From Aquificota bacterium (GTDB taxonomy: Bacteria; Thermosulfidibacterota; Thermosulfidibacteria; Thermosulfidibacterales; B14-G1), in assembly GCA_015486105.1 (NCBI GenBank), contig WFSI01000031.1, forward strand, positions 1 through 32,721: a stretch of 32,721 nt of DNA, given 5' to 3'. Below the pieces are notes generated by a model, which saw only the letters and a program-made list of their open reading frames with translations, was not told the origin of the DNA and searched no databases. A program made the position numbers and the translations under genes. Every line of letters begins with the position of its first letter. The first letter of the stretch is position 1. Positions 6,054 through 15,490 of this stretch are shown here, piece after piece.

Positions 6054-7397
6054 TCACAAATGCTCCGAAATTTCAAGGGCTTCTTGGACACTGCTAACCC
6101 CTAAGGGTTTTATTTTGGTTTCTTTGGTTATCTTTTCTGCATCAGTAATGGGAAGCATGATCTGAGAAAAACCATGTTTTTCTGCCTCCTTGGCCCTGTA
6201 AAGAGCGCCTTTGGCTCGGCGGATTTCCCCTCCCAACCCCACCTCTCCAAAGACAGCTAAATCCTGGCTTAAGGGTCTTTCATGGAAGCTGGAGACCAAA
6301 GCCAAAAGCACGGCCAGATCCCCTCCTGGCTCAGTGATCCGCATGCCTCCAGGTATGTTGATGAAGATATCCAGGTTCTGAAGCTGAATATCTAAGTGTT
6401 TTTCTGCTACGGCTAGAATAAAAGATATCCTGGTTGGATCTACGCCGGCCATAACCCTTCTGGGCATGCCTATTGAGGAGGGAGATACCAGGGCCTGAAC
6501 CTCTAAGAGGAGAGGTTTGCTGCCTTGGAGGCTGGCTACCACTATGGATCCTGGGGTCCCAATCAGTCTTTCCTGGAGGAAGAGGGCTGAAGGGTCTTTT
6601 ACTTCTTCCAGTCCCCTCTCTGTCATTTCCAGGATAGCCATCTCCATGGTAGGCCCATATCGATTTTTGAGGACCCTGAGGATCCGGTAGGGTTGTCCTT
6701 TTTCCCCCTCCATTTGGAGGACGGTGTCCACCATGTGTTCTAAGGTTTTGGGCCCGGCTAAGCTACCGTCCTTGGTCACATGCCCCACTAAGATCATTGT
6801 GGTGTTGGTGGATTTGGCTACCTCCATGATTTTAGAAGTGGCTTCCCTCACCTGGACCACCGTCCCTGGGGAGGAAGGGAGATCTTCTAAGACCACTGTC
6901 TGTATGGAATCCATAATCATCACCTCAGGCGAGAAGAGTTCCCTTTGGAGGAGTATCTCCTCTATTTGGGTTTCTTGCAGTAGGCAAAGGTTGTGGTTGG
7001 TTCTCCCCAGTCTTTCCGCCCGGAGCTTCACCTGTTGGGGGTTTTCTTCGGCACATACATAAAGGACCTTTTCGCCTTGAGATGCCATAGCCATGGCTAT
7101 TTGAAGGAGGAGGGTGGATTTGCCCACCCCTGGTTCTCCACCCAGGAGGATCAGGCTTCCTCTCACTAGTCCGCCTCCCAATATTCTGCTGCACTCTTGG
7201 AAAGGTAGCTCTCGTCTCTCTTCCCCTTTTATGGGAACCTGATCTAGGGAGAGGTAGTGGGGATGGTGACCCTTTCTCTTTTTGGGGGCGGAAGGAACCA
7301 CCGTGTTCCACTCTCCACAGGATGGGCATTTCCCCATCCATTTGGGCAGTAAAGCACCGCAACTGCTGCAAACATAGCTCTCTTTCTCTTTAGCCAT
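6054..7397 (-). CDS. radA: DNA repair protein RadA
   Basis: An ATP-dependent branch-migration helicase that helps RecA process recombination intermediates. From the chosen ATG at 7397 (AGAGG upstream) it has 447 residues. A zinc finger uses C10, C13, C24 and C27. Walker A is GGEPGVGKST (86-95) and Walker B ends at D163. The RadA signature KNRFG appears as KNRYG (244-248), a conservative Phe-to-Tyr change. The C-terminal third is the Lon-protease-like domain (VFGEVGLGGEIR). First gene of the radA-carD-PIN/TRAM-ispDF unit. A TTG at 7418 would add seven residues without support. Confidence 0.96.
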   Translation of the reverse strand: MAKEKESYVCSSCGALLPKWMGKCPSCGEWNTVVPSAPKKRKGHHPHYLSLDQVPIKGEERRELPFQECSRILGGGLVRGSLILLGGEPGVGKSTLLLQIAMAMASQGEKVLYVCAEENPQQVKLRAERLGRTNHNLCLLQETQIEEILLQRELFSPEVMIMDSIQTVVLEDLPSSPGTVVQVREATSKIMEVAKSTNTTMILVGHVTKDGSLAGPKTLEHMVDTVLQMEGEKGQPYRILRVLKNRYGPTMEMAILEMTERGLEEVKDPSALFLQERLIGTPGSIVVASLQGSKPLLLEVQALVSPSSIGMPRRVMAGVDPTRISFILAVAEKHLDIQLQNLDIFINIPGGMRITEPGGDLAVLLALVSSFHERPLSQDLAVFGEVGLGGEIRRAKGALYRAKEAEKHGFSQIMLPITDAEKITKETKIKPLGVSSVQEALEISEHL

Positions 7398-7464
7398 TAT
7401 CCTCTTTGGGAGAGACAAGCTTTCAATGGGAAGTACTCTCCAGTTTTCATCATTGTTATTTTTA

Positions 7465-7492
7465 ATTATACTCCCCTGTCTTCTTCTTACAA
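7465..7492 (-). promoter_or_regulatory. Promoter of the radA-carD-ispDF operon
   Basis: On the minus strand TTGTAA (7492-7487) and a perfect TATAAT (7470-7465) are 16 bp apart. Transcription would start near 7458, leaving a leader of about 60 bases before the radA ATG. No terminator or riboswitch-like fold was seen in that leader. Confidence 0.65.
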
Positions 7493-7572
7493 GTTGGGGA
7501 AGAAGGTCTGTTATTGCAAATCTCCGATTACTGGGTTAGGAGAGGTTTTGGCATGGCCCCTTGAATAAAAAA

Positions 7573-7587
7573 TGATAAACATTATCA
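7573..7587. promoter_or_regulatory. Near-consensus Fur box upstream of resB
   Basis: TGATAAACATTATCA matches the 7-1-7 Fur consensus TGATAATnATTATCA at all but one position. It lies 37 bp before the resB start and overlaps a weak candidate -10 (AATGAT, 17 bp after TTGGCA at 7548-7553). Binding there would be expected to repress the cytochrome c assembly genes when iron is plentiful. This is sequence evidence only. Confidence 0.6.
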
Positions 7588-7623
7588 ATTGATGAGGCTT
7601 TTGGATAAGGAGGGCTTGATCTG

Positions 7624-9030
7624 TTGAAGAAGGAGAGGAGCGTCTTAGGGAGGGTATGGGGGTTATTCTCTTCGTTGAAGCTCACCATATTTCTCCTCAT
7701 CATTCTTGCTGTTACTTCTATTTCAGGGACCCTTATCCTTCAGAGGGGGGATCCTCAAAGGTACGTTAAAGCTTATGGCGAGGTGGGTTATAAGATTATC
7801 AAGGCCCTGGAGCTTTATGATGTATACCATTCTTGGTGGTTTCTCGTTTTCATAGCTGTTCTGGCTGCTAATATCATAGTTTGCTCCATAGACCGGTTCC
7901 CCCGGGCCTGGAAGTTCATCAAGGAGCCCTTGCGCTGGCCATCCTTGGCTATATTGAGAGAGATGAAGCCCCAGGAGAGACTTAAGACGGGCTATTCTCT
8001 GGAAGAGTCAACGGATAAGATTTGGGATGTGCTTCACTCCAAGGGGTGCAAAGCGGAAAAACGGGTTGGTGAGGGAGAAGGAAGGGTTTTCGCTCAGCGA
8101 GGGGTGATCAACCGCATGGGTGTTTATCTAACCCATCTTTCTGTCCTCACTATCCTCATTGGCGGCCTTATAGGTGGTATATGGGGTTTTACTGGAGGCA
8201 TGACCATTGTAGAGGGGGAATCCAGCAGGAACGTATCCATTTTTGGAGCCCATAAGGTTATCACCCTCCCCTTCGATGTGAGATGCGATGCTTTCCAGGT
8301 CACTTACTATCCAGGAACCATGACCCCCAAGGATTACAGGAGTACCGTTACCATCTTGGAAGACGGCAATGCGGTGCTCACCAAGGACATCCGGGTGAAC
8401 CATCCCCTTACTTATAGGGGCATAAAGTTTTACCAGGCCAATTATGGAACCATATCCAACCGGGATGGTACCCTGGCCTTAGAAGTGATGCCAAGGGTAG
8501 GGGAGAGTTTTCGGGTCCGTGTAAGGGTAGGGGGTAGTGTGCCATTAAAGGGGGGATACACCCTGAAGCTGGTGGCTTTTTATCCCGACTTGGTTATCGG
8601 CCGGGACAATCAGCCCGTGAACCGTTCTGATGAGCTTAGAAATCCTGCTGCCCTTTTGGAGGTGGATGAAGAAGGTAAGCCTCAGTTCAGGAGCTGGGTA
8701 TTCGCCTTTTTCCCTGAGGTGCACAGTGTGAAACATACGCCTTTTAAGTTTAAGTACGTCTCTTTTAAGGGTCTCCAATACACGGGACTTCAGGTTTCAA
8801 GGGACCCGGGGGTCTGGATTGTCTGGTTGGGGTGTACTTTGATGGTGTTGGGACTTACTGTTTCATTCTTCCTCTCCCACAGGCGGATTTGGGTTTACAT
8901 AGAGGATAAGGGCAAGAAGAGGGAGGTGTTGGTGGTGGGCAATGCCAACAGGAGCCAAGGGGCCTTCTCCCAGTATTTTGAGGAGTTGGTGGATGCCTTC
9001 AAGAAGGCCCTTGGGGCAAGGACAGATTAA
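7624..9030 (+). CDS. resB: Cytochrome c biogenesis protein ResB (Ccs1)
   Basis: ResB is one half of the system II heme-delivery and ligation complex, which attaches heme to apocytochromes c outside the cytoplasmic membrane. The 468-residue protein has the family layout. Two N-terminal membrane segments ([38 protein letters not shown]) and a third near 165-190 ([20 protein letters not shown]) come before a long periplasmic beta-rich domain with [18 protein letters not shown] last membrane segment ([19 protein letters not shown]) is followed by a short cytoplasmic tail. The start is TTG 7624, nine bases after AAGGAGGG. It is first in resB-ccsA-argD and lies behind a Fur box. Confidence 0.93.
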   Translation: MKKERSVLGRVWGLFSSLKLTIFLLIILAVTSISGTLILQRGDPQRYVKAYGEVGYKIIKALELYDVYHSWWFLVFIAVLAANIIVCSIDRFPRAWKFIKEPLRWPSLAILREMKPQERLKTGYSLEESTDKIWDVLHSKGCKAEKRVGEGEGRVFAQRGVINRMGVYLTHLSVLTILIGGLIGGIWGFTGGMTIVEGESSRNVSIFGAHKVITLPFDVRCDAFQVTYYPGTMTPKDYRSTVTILEDGNAVLTKDIRVNHPLTYRGIKFYQANYGTISNRDGTLALEVMPRVGESFRVRVRVGGSVPLKGGYTLKLVAFYPDLVIGRDNQPVNRSDELRNPAALLEVDEEGKPQFRSWVFAFFPEVHSVKHTPFKFKYVSFKGLQYTGLQVSRDPGVWIVWLGCTLMVLGLTVSFFLSHRRIWVYIEDKGKKREVLVVGNANRSQGAFSQYFEELVDAFKKALGARTD

Positions 9031-9044
9031 GAGGAGGATTGGGC

Positions 9045-9902
9045 ATGCACAGTGCGGTAGTAAGCCATACCTTGGACACCAGATTGGTGGGGATTGCCAT
9101 ATTTGTGTATCTCTTGGCCACGGTTTTATATTTCGTTTACCTGCCTTTTAGGAAACAAAGTGTGGGTATAGGAGCCAGCCTTGTGGCTTTGATAGGATGG
9201 GGTCTCGTCACTGCATCCATGGTGGCTCGGGTGGTTATCTCTTACAGAATGGGTTGGGGCCATGCCCCCTTTACCAATCTTTACGAGTCTATGGTTTTTT
9301 TCGCATGGGCCATCGTGCTCATTTATCTCATTATAGAGTGGCGGTATAAGAATAAGACTATGGGGGCCTTTGTTATGCCTTTTGCCTTTGTAGCCCTGGC
9401 CTATACCACCATAGGACCTGGCATCAGGACCCAGATAGAGCCCCTTATTCCTGCCCTTCAGAGCAACTGGCTTATTGCCCATGTCATCACCTGCTTTCTG
9501 GGCTATGCTGCCTTTGCCGTTTCTTGTGGGGTGAGTATCATGTATCTCATAAAAGCCCGGTCTCGGGATAGGGGAAAGGATGTAGCCTTTCTGCCTGACC
9601 TGGGGGCCCTGGATGAGATCAACTATAAGTCGGTTGTGGTGGGTTTTCCCCTCCTTACCTTGGGCATTATTACGGGGGCGGCTTGGGCCAATTACGCGTG
9701 GGGTTCTTACTGGAGTTGGGACCCCAAGGAGACTTGGTCCCTGATCACTTGGCTCATTTACGCTGCCTTTCTCCATGCCCGTTTCGCTCGGGGATGGAGG
9801 GGTAAAAAAACGGCTGTTTTATCCATTATAGGTTTTGCCGCTGTCCTTTTCACTTACTTGGGGGTGAATCTTCTTATTTCGGGGCTCCACAGTTATGCGT
9901 GA
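9045..9902 (+). CDS. ccsA: Cytochrome c biogenesis protein CcsA (heme handling, WWD domain)
   Basis: The partner of ResB: it carries heme across the membrane and presents it for ligation. It has about eight membrane segments. The heme-handling WWD signature [11 protein letters not shown] is at 220-229. NLYES (78-82) and conserved His in external loops (H149-equivalent in [13 protein letters not shown]) are typical. The start is ATG 9045 with GAGGAGG seven bases upstream; TTG 9039 is also in frame. It follows resB after 14 bases, so the two are almost certainly translated from one mRNA. Called ccsB or resC in some annotations. Confidence 0.94.
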   Translation: MHSAVVSHTLDTRLVGIAIFVYLLATVLYFVYLPFRKQSVGIGASLVALIGWGLVTASMVARVVISYRMGWGHAPFTNLYESMVFFAWAIVLIYLIIEWRYKNKTMGAFVMPFAFVALAYTTIGPGIRTQIEPLIPALQSNWLIAHVITCFLGYAAFAVSCGVSIMYLIKARSRDRGKDVAFLPDLGALDEINYKSVVVGFPLLTLGIITGAAWANYAWGSYWSWDPKETWSLITWLIYAAFLHARFARGWRGKKTAVLSIIGFAAVLFTYLGVNLLISGLHSYA

Positions 9903-9913
9903 GGGGGTGAGAG

Positions 9914-11098
9914 ATGGAAGCATCTCTGTGGATTGATCTGTCTCAGCGATATCTTATGACTACCTATCGCCGTTATCCTGTGGTCTTGGTTAGAGGAAGG
10001 GGCATTCGGGTATGGGATGCAGATGGGAAGGAGTATATGGATTTTGGGGCGGGTATCGCTGTATGTAGCCTGGGTCATTGTCACCCTCGGGTTGTGAAGG
10101 CCATTCAGGAGCAGGCCGCCACCCTCCTTCATGTATCTAACCTCTATCATATAGTGCCTCAGATAGAGCTTTCCAAATTGCTGGTGGAGCATACCTTTGC
10201 TCAGCGCGTGTTCTTTTGCAATTCGGGGGCCGAGGCCAATGAGGCGGCCATAAAATTGGCCAGACTCTATGCCCGGCGATTCATGGGCGATGATCGCTTT
10301 GAGATCATCGCTATGAAGGGTTCCTTCCACGGTAGAACCATGATGACCATGGCTGCTACGGGACAGGAGAAGGTGAGAAAAGGTTTCGATCCCTTGCCTC
10401 CTGGCTTCGTTCATGTGCCATTTGGAGATCTGGAAGCTTTGGAGAAGGCCCTCACACCTAAAACCTGTGGGATCATGCTGGAAGTGGTCCAGGGAGAGGG
10501 GGGGGTGGTGGTACCCCCCGGTGATTATGTTCAGAGGGTGGCCCGCATTTGTGACCGGGAGGGTCTATTGCTTATGGTGGATGAGGTTCAAACAGGTATG
10601 GGGCGTTTGGGTACCCTCTTGGGTCATGAGAGGTTTGGGGTGACCCCCCATATAGCCACCCTGGCAAAGGGATTGGGGGGGGGAGTGGCCATAGGAGCCC
10701 TTCTGGCTGTGGAAGAGGTGGCGAGAGCCTTTGAGCCTGGTACTCATGCCTCCACTTTTGGGGGTAACCCTCTGGCCTGTGCTGCCGGCAAGGCAGTTGT
10801 GGAGGTGATGATCCAACCCGGTTTCATGGAGGCAGTACGGGAAAAGGGGAGATATTTTTTGGAGGGGTTGAAGGCCTTGGCGATTTCCAAGGCATGGGTA
10901 AGGGAGGTCCGAGGCATGGGACTCATGCTGGCCGTGGAGTTGGATCGCCCCAGTGCCCCTGTAATAAGGGCCCTCATGGATAGAGGTTTCCTAACCATCC
11001 CTTCTGGAGATAGGGTGGTCCGTTTCTTGCCCCCCCTTGTGGTGGAGAAGGATGAGATAGATTGTTTTCTGAAAGCCTTGGATGAGGTGTTGGAGTAA
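9914..11098 (+). CDS. argD: Acetylornithine aminotransferase
   Basis: A PLP-dependent class III transaminase that converts N-acetylglutamate semialdehyde to N-acetylornithine in arginine synthesis. Its 394 residues are normal. NSGAEANEAAIK (103-114), SFHGRT (137-142), DEVQTG (223-228) and the PLP lysine K252 in AKGLGGG are visible. Some family members also act on succinyldiaminopimelate, and sequence alone cannot exclude that. It begins 11 bases after ccsA with GAGGGGGTGAGAG before the ATG, so it may be under the Fur-box promoter, an odd pairing with heme ligation genes. It ends tail-to-tail with rimO, nine bases apart. Confidence 0.92.
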   Translation: MEASLWIDLSQRYLMTTYRRYPVVLVRGRGIRVWDADGKEYMDFGAGIAVCSLGHCHPRVVKAIQEQAATLLHVSNLYHIVPQIELSKLLVEHTFAQRVFFCNSGAEANEAAIKLARLYARRFMGDDRFEIIAMKGSFHGRTMMTMAATGQEKVRKGFDPLPPGFVHVPFGDLEALEKALTPKTCGIMLEVVQGEGGVVVPPGDYVQRVARICDREGLLLMVDEVQTGMGRLGTLLGHERFGVTPHIATLAKGLGGGVAIGALLAVEEVARAFEPGTHASTFGGNPLACAAGKAVVEVMIQPGFMEAVREKGRYFLEGLKALAISKAWVREVRGMGLMLAVELDRPSAPVIRALMDRGFLTIPSGDRVVRFLPPLVVEKDEIDCFLKALDEVLE

Positions 11099-11107
11099 CG
11101 GAGATTC

Positions 11108-12397
11108 TTACGGTTTTTTGCTTCCTATGGGAGTTGCTTTGCCATAGAGATCTACCCCGTCGGCTTCACTGATCAAGGCCATAATGATAGGGGTCCCCGC
11201 TTTTCCCATGACCTTTACCCTGCCGTCTATCTCGGGGGCTTGCCCTGGAAAGCGGCCCCAGTCCCTCCCTTCCATAAGGATAGAAAACTCTCTCCCTACC
11301 AGCTCCAGGTTCCTGGCAAAGTGGATTTCATCCTGGAGGGTTATCATCTGATTGTGCCTGTCCTGAATCACCTCTTCCGGTAATTGATCCAGGGTGGCGG
11401 CAGGGGTGCCCTCTTCTGGGGAGTAGGGAAAGACGGCCAAGCGGAAGAAGGATCTCTCCTGAAGGAAGTCCATTAGTTCTTTGAACTCCTTTTCTCCTTC
11501 GGTGGGGAATCCTACTATGACGGTAGTCCTTAAGAATATTTCTTCTCCTGCAGCTAAGTGGTCCATGGCCTCCATGATGGCCTTTTTGCCTCCCCTTCTT
11601 CCCATGGCTCTGAGGACGTCTTCTGACACATGCTGGATAGGCATCTCTAAGTAGGGCAGGACCTTTCCCTTGCCCAGCCTTTGGGCCAATTCTTTAGTGA
11701 TGCCGTCAGGATGGGCGTATAGGAGTCTTATCCACTGAATGCCTTCTACCTCTTCCAGGGCGTCTATTAGGTGTAAGAGACCGTGGTGGTAGCCCAGATC
11801 CTCTCCGTATCGGGTGATGTCCTGGGCAATGAGATTGATTTCCATTACTCCGTCCTCTGCCAGCTTTTCCCCTTCTTTTATGATATCCTTTATGGAGCGG
11901 CTTCTGAGTGGCCCTTTGATGAAGGGGATGGTGCAGTAGGAGCATCGGTTGCTGCAGCCTTCTCCTATCTTTACATAGGCCCAGGAGGGGTGGGTAAGCC
12001 TGTGGCGGGGATGGGTGTGATTGAGGAGGAAGGTGTGAGGAGAGGGATGGGGTTTTAAGCCCTTAAGAATGTTGGGAAAGTCTTCTAAGGAGTGGAGATC
12101 TACCCATCTATCCACTTCGGGGAGGGCCTTTTCCAGTTCTCCCTGATATCTTTGGGGAAGGCAGCCTGCCACAGTTAGGATCTGGTCTCTTCCTTTTCCT
12201 TGGGCCAATGTAAGGATGGTTTCAAGGCTTTCCTCTACGGCCTCTCTGATGAAGGCGCAGGTGTTGACTATGAGGACGTCTGCCTCTGAGGGGGAAGCCA
12301 CGGCTACGAAGCCTTCCCTTTCCAAGAGACCTAAAATCACTTCGGAGTCCACCAGATTTTTGGGGCACCCTAAGGGGATCAGATAAACCCTTTTCAT
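11108..12397 (-). CDS. rimO: Ribosomal protein S12 methylthiotransferase RimO
   Basis: A radical-SAM enzyme with two 4Fe-4S clusters that adds a methylthio group to an aspartate of ribosomal protein S12. The N-terminal domain has cluster cysteines C11, C47 and C79 (LGCPKNLVDSE; NTCAFI; AGCLPQ). The radical-SAM motif is C148, C152, C155 in CSNRCSYC, followed by IPFIKGPLRSR. A C-terminal TRAM domain ends the 429-residue protein. LGCPKNLVDSE separates RimO from MiaB-type tRNA enzymes. ATG 12397 has AAAGAGG upstream. It is divergent from mutS with only 52 bp between start codons. Confidence 0.95.
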   Translation of the reverse strand: MKRVYLIPLGCPKNLVDSEVILGLLEREGFVAVASPSEADVLIVNTCAFIREAVEESLETILTLAQGKGRDQILTVAGCLPQRYQGELEKALPEVDRWVDLHSLEDFPNILKGLKPHPSPHTFLLNHTHPRHRLTHPSWAYVKIGEGCSNRCSYCTIPFIKGPLRSRSIKDIIKEGEKLAEDGVMEINLIAQDITRYGEDLGYHHGLLHLIDALEEVEGIQWIRLLYAHPDGITKELAQRLGKGKVLPYLEMPIQHVSEDVLRAMGRRGGKKAIMEAMDHLAAGEEIFLRTTVIVGFPTEGEKEFKELMDFLQERSFFRLAVFPYSPEEGTPAATLDQLPEEVIQDRHNQMITLQDEIHFARNLELVGREFSILMEGRDWGRFPGQAPEIDGRVKVMGKAGTPIIMALISEADGVDLYGKATPIGSKKP

Positions 12398-12449
12398 TTG
12401 CCTCTTTCTATCTTAAATTTGATAAAAATTGAAAAGAAGGGAAGAGACC

Positions 12450-14984
12450 GTGTCCCAGTCCTTCACCCCTATGATGAAACAGTACCATGGGATAAAGGCC
12501 CAGTACAGGGATGCCCTTTTGCTTTATCGCTTGGGGGATTTCTATGAACTCTTCTATGATGACGCCCAGGAGGCTTCTCAGGTTCTCCAGATCACCCTTA
12601 CTAAGAGGAACGGGGTGCCCATGTGCGGAGTGCCTTATCATGCCCTTGATCAGTATCTTCCTCGGCTTGTTGAAGCGGGATACAAGGTGGCCATTTGTGA
12701 GCAGGTGGAGGATCCTGCCCAGGGCCGGGGGGTGGTGAAGAGGGATGTGGTGAGGGTGGTCACTCCTGGTACCCTCATGGAAGATGGAGGGGAGAGGGAG
12801 TATGTGGCAGCTCTGGTGCCTGGGAAACTGTGGGGATTGGCTTTTCTTGATTTGGGGAGTGGGGAGTTTGCCTTTTTTGAAGGTGAGGATAGTCTGGCCC
12901 GGGAGGTCTTGGAGCGGCTTTCCCCTTCTTCCCTCATCCTGGATGAGGGCTTGACTGATGATCCTTTGGTGGAGTCTTTAAAGAGGGGTTTACCTGGCCT
13001 TTTCGTTGATACCTTGGAGAGCTGGGCCTTCTCTTTGGAGACTGCCAGGGATGTTCTCCTTGACCATTTTGGCGTGGCCACCTTGGCAGGTTTCGGTTGC
13101 GATGGCAAGAGGGAAGGGGTGATAGCCGCTGGGGCCCTTCTCTATTATCTCACCCGATTGGAACAGAGGCCCCTCAGCCATGTGAGATCCCTCTCTTTTT
13201 ATTCTCCCCAGGGTTACCTCTATCTGGATCCTGTGGCCCTCCGTCATCTGGAGTTGGTTCGGAACATGGTGGATGGCGGCAAGAGGCAGACCCTCCTGGC
13301 TTTATTGGATAGGACCAAGACCCCTATGGGGGGTAGGCTCCTTGTTAAGTGGATTCTGCACCCCCTTTTGGATCCTCATGAAATGGAAAAGCGCTGGGAC
13401 GCTTTGGGAGAGCTTATGGAGAACAAGGGAGCCATGGGGGCCCTTAGGGATCTTCTGGAGGGGGTTAGGGATATGGAGAGATTGGCCAGCCGGGTGGCTT
13501 TAGGGTTGGCCACACCTCGAGATCTGGCCCTCCTTCGGGACTCCCTCTCTGTCATGGGGAGGATAGGGGAGATTGTGGCTGGATTTGTGAGTCCCCTTTG
13601 GTCCCAATTAGCTGATGGTTGGGATACCCTGGAGGATCTCTTAGGTATGCTGAGGCAGGCCTTGGTGGATCGGCCTCCCCTTTCCAGCAGGGAAGGAGGC
13701 CTTTTCAGAGAGGGATATTCCAAAGAGTTGGACGAGCTTCGTCAACTGGCCAGGGATGGGGAGGACCTCCTGGGGAAGATGGAGGCTGCAGAGAGGGCGA
13801 CCACTTCCATTCCCAGCTTAAAGGTACGGTACAATAAAGTTTTTGGATACTATATAGAGGTGACTCGGACCCACTTGGACAAGGTACCTTCCCACTATGA
13901 GAGGAAACAGACATTGGCCAACGCCGAACGTTACATTACTCCTCAGCTCAAGGAGCTGGAATACCGTCTCCTCACCTCTAAGGAGAGGAGTATTGCTTTG
14001 GAGCAAGAGCTTTTCCAGAGGCTCAGAGAAAGGGTGGGAGAAGAGGTGGGAAGGATACAAGGGGCTGCCGAAAAGTTGGCTTTAGTGGATGTTGTCCTTT
14101 CCCTTGCCCAGGTGGCTGGTTCTTTGGGATATAGGCGTCCCACCCTCTCTGAACGTCCAGGTCTCAGGATAGTGAAGGGTCGGCATCCTGTGGTGGAGGC
14201 CCAATTGAGGGAGGAGTTTGTCCCCAACTCAACCCTTCTGACATCTGAGAGGTCCATTCATATTATCACGGGGCCCAATATGAGCGGAAAGTCCACCTAT
14301 ATCCGCCAGGTGGCCTTGCTCCTTGTCATGGCCCAGATGGGTTCCTACGTTCCAGCGGAGTCTATGAGATTTTCCCCTGTGGATAGGATCCTTACCAGGA
14401 TCGGGACAGGGGACCATCTGGTGGGAGGGCGTTCCACCTTTTTGGTAGAGATGGAGGAAGTGGCCAATATTCTTCACAATGCCACCGAGAGGAGCCTCAT
14501 AATTTTGGATGAAGTGGGCAGGGGTACGAGCACCTATGATGGTCTGGCTTTGGCCTGGGCCACGGTAGAGTACATCCAAAAGAGGGTGAAGGGATACACC
14601 CTCTTTGCTACCCATTATCACGAACTCACTCGCTTGGCTTCTCTGTTGCCTCAGGTAGAGAACTACAATGTGGAGGTGAAGGAGTGGAAAGACCAGGTGG
14701 TCTTTCTCCACCGGGTGGTCCCGGGGGCTACGGACAGGAGCTATGGCATACACGTGGCCAGACTGGCGGGTTTGCCCAGGGAGGTGACAGAGAGGGCAAC
14801 GGCCATTCTTGATATGTTGGAGAGGGGAAGATTGGAGATATCCCCTTTAACCTCCCAGGGGAGCCTTTTTTCCCTTCAGGATGACCCTTTGAGGGACGAG
14901 TTGAGGCTCCTGGATACCTCCCGCCTTTCTCCTATGGAGGCCCTTTTCCTCTTGGAGAGATGGAGGAGGGAGTACGGTTCTTAA
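12450..14984 (+). CDS. mutS: DNA mismatch repair protein MutS
   Basis: Recognises mismatches and small loops and starts repair with MutL. The mismatch-contacting F-Y-E is at about residues 31-33 in [11 protein letters not shown]. Walker [10 protein letters not shown] is near 607 and Walker [16 protein letters not shown] near 684. The start is GTG 12450, with AAGGGA seven bases upstream and the protein then opening like other MutS (TPMMKQY); an in-frame TTG at 12429 is less likely. At 844 residues it is a full-length MutS1. No mutL is in the window. It converges on uspA 15 bases downstream. Confidence 0.97.
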   Translation: MSQSFTPMMKQYHGIKAQYRDALLLYRLGDFYELFYDDAQEASQVLQITLTKRNGVPMCGVPYHALDQYLPRLVEAGYKVAICEQVEDPAQGRGVVKRDVVRVVTPGTLMEDGGEREYVAALVPGKLWGLAFLDLGSGEFAFFEGEDSLAREVLERLSPSSLILDEGLTDDPLVESLKRGLPGLFVDTLESWAFSLETARDVLLDHFGVATLAGFGCDGKREGVIAAGALLYYLTRLEQRPLSHVRSLSFYSPQGYLYLDPVALRHLELVRNMVDGGKRQTLLALLDRTKTPMGGRLLVKWILHPLLDPHEMEKRWDALGELMENKGAMGALRDLLEGVRDMERLASRVALGLATPRDLALLRDSLSVMGRIGEIVAGFVSPLWSQLADGWDTLEDLLGMLRQALVDRPPLSSREGGLFREGYSKELDELRQLARDGEDLLGKMEAAERATTSIPSLKVRYNKVFGYYIEVTRTHLDKVPSHYERKQTLANAERYITPQLKELEYRLLTSKERSIALEQELFQRLRERVGEEVGRIQGAAEKLALVDVVLSLAQVAGSLGYRRPTLSERPGLRIVKGRHPVVEAQLREEFVPNSTLLTSERSIHIITGPNMSGKSTYIRQVALLLVMAQMGSYVPAESMRFSPVDRILTRIGTGDHLVGGRSTFLVEMEEVANILHNATERSLIILDEVGRGTSTYDGLALAWATVEYIQKRVKGYTLFATHYHELTRLASLLPQVENYNVEVKEWKDQVVFLHRVVPGATDRSYGIHVARLAGLPREVTERATAILDMLERGRLEISPLTSQGSLFSLQDDPLRDELRLLDTSRLSPMEALFLLERWRREYGS

Positions 14985-14999
14985 GTCTCCTAATTCCGA

Positions 15000-15488
15000 T
15001 TATCTTAGAGGTACCATGAGGACGGGGCAGGGGGCCTTGTGGAGCACCCTTTCCGCAGTGGACCCCAAGAGCATTTTACCCAGGGGGAGGGAACTGTGGC
15101 TTCCTATGATAATCATGTCCACATTAATCATGTCCACATTTTTTTCTTGGGCTGTCCTAATGATCTCTTCTGCTGCTTTTCCTTGGGTTACCAGGGTCTT
15201 CACCATGCAGCTGCATAGGTTCTCTGCTTGGATGGACATGTCTTTTAGGATAAAGGAGTCTCTCTCTTCTAAGGTGCTCAGGAGTTGCTGATACTCCCTC
15301 AGGGTTTCCCCTGACAGGGTGCTGCCCATACGGGAGGCTAAGCTTTCAACGGGCTTTTCCTCAAAGGCATAGAGGAGATAGAGGGTGGCTTTGTACCTTT
15401 TGGCAATGCTGGTAGCGTGCTTAATCACCTCTTGGGCTGATTCAGTAATGTTCACTGCACACAAGACCTTTTCATAAGTTACTGGCAT
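15000..15488 (-). CDS. Universal stress protein, UspA family
   Basis: A single Usp domain of 162 residues. It starts with YEKVLCAVNITESAQEVIKHA and ends with STAERVLHKAPCPVLMVP. The ATP-binding motif (G-x2-G-x9-G-S/T) is partly degenerate: the loop reads GSHSSLPLGKMLLGST, with Ser where the second Gly of GSHG-type loops normally sits. The preceding strand contains a duplicated NVDMI, encoded by a perfect 15 bp tandem repeat. It starts two bases after the polX stop and is probably co-transcribed with it. The cellular role cannot be read from the sequence. Confidence 0.9.
   Translation of the reverse strand: MPVTYEKVLCAVNITESAQEVIKHATSIAKRYKATLYLLYAFEEKPVESLASRMGSTLSGETLREYQQLLSTLEERDSFILKDMSIQAENLCSCMVKTLVTQGKAAEEIIRTAQEKNVDMINVDMIIIGSHSSLPLGKMLLGSTAERVLHKAPCPVLMVPLR
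15111..15140. repeat. Perfect 15 bp in-frame tandem duplication in the Usp gene
   Basis: AATCATGTCCACATT occurs at 15111-15125 and again at 15126-15140. On the coding strand it adds five codons (NVDMI twice) to the beta strand leading into the nucleotide-binding loop. Perfect identity suggests a recent slippage event. Confidence 0.85.
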
Positions 15489-15490
15489 GG

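Noticed and set aside
12650-13108. Minus-strand frames inside mutS
   Set aside because: Low-complexity Ser/Pro/Lys translations typical of antisense to a high-quality coding frame.
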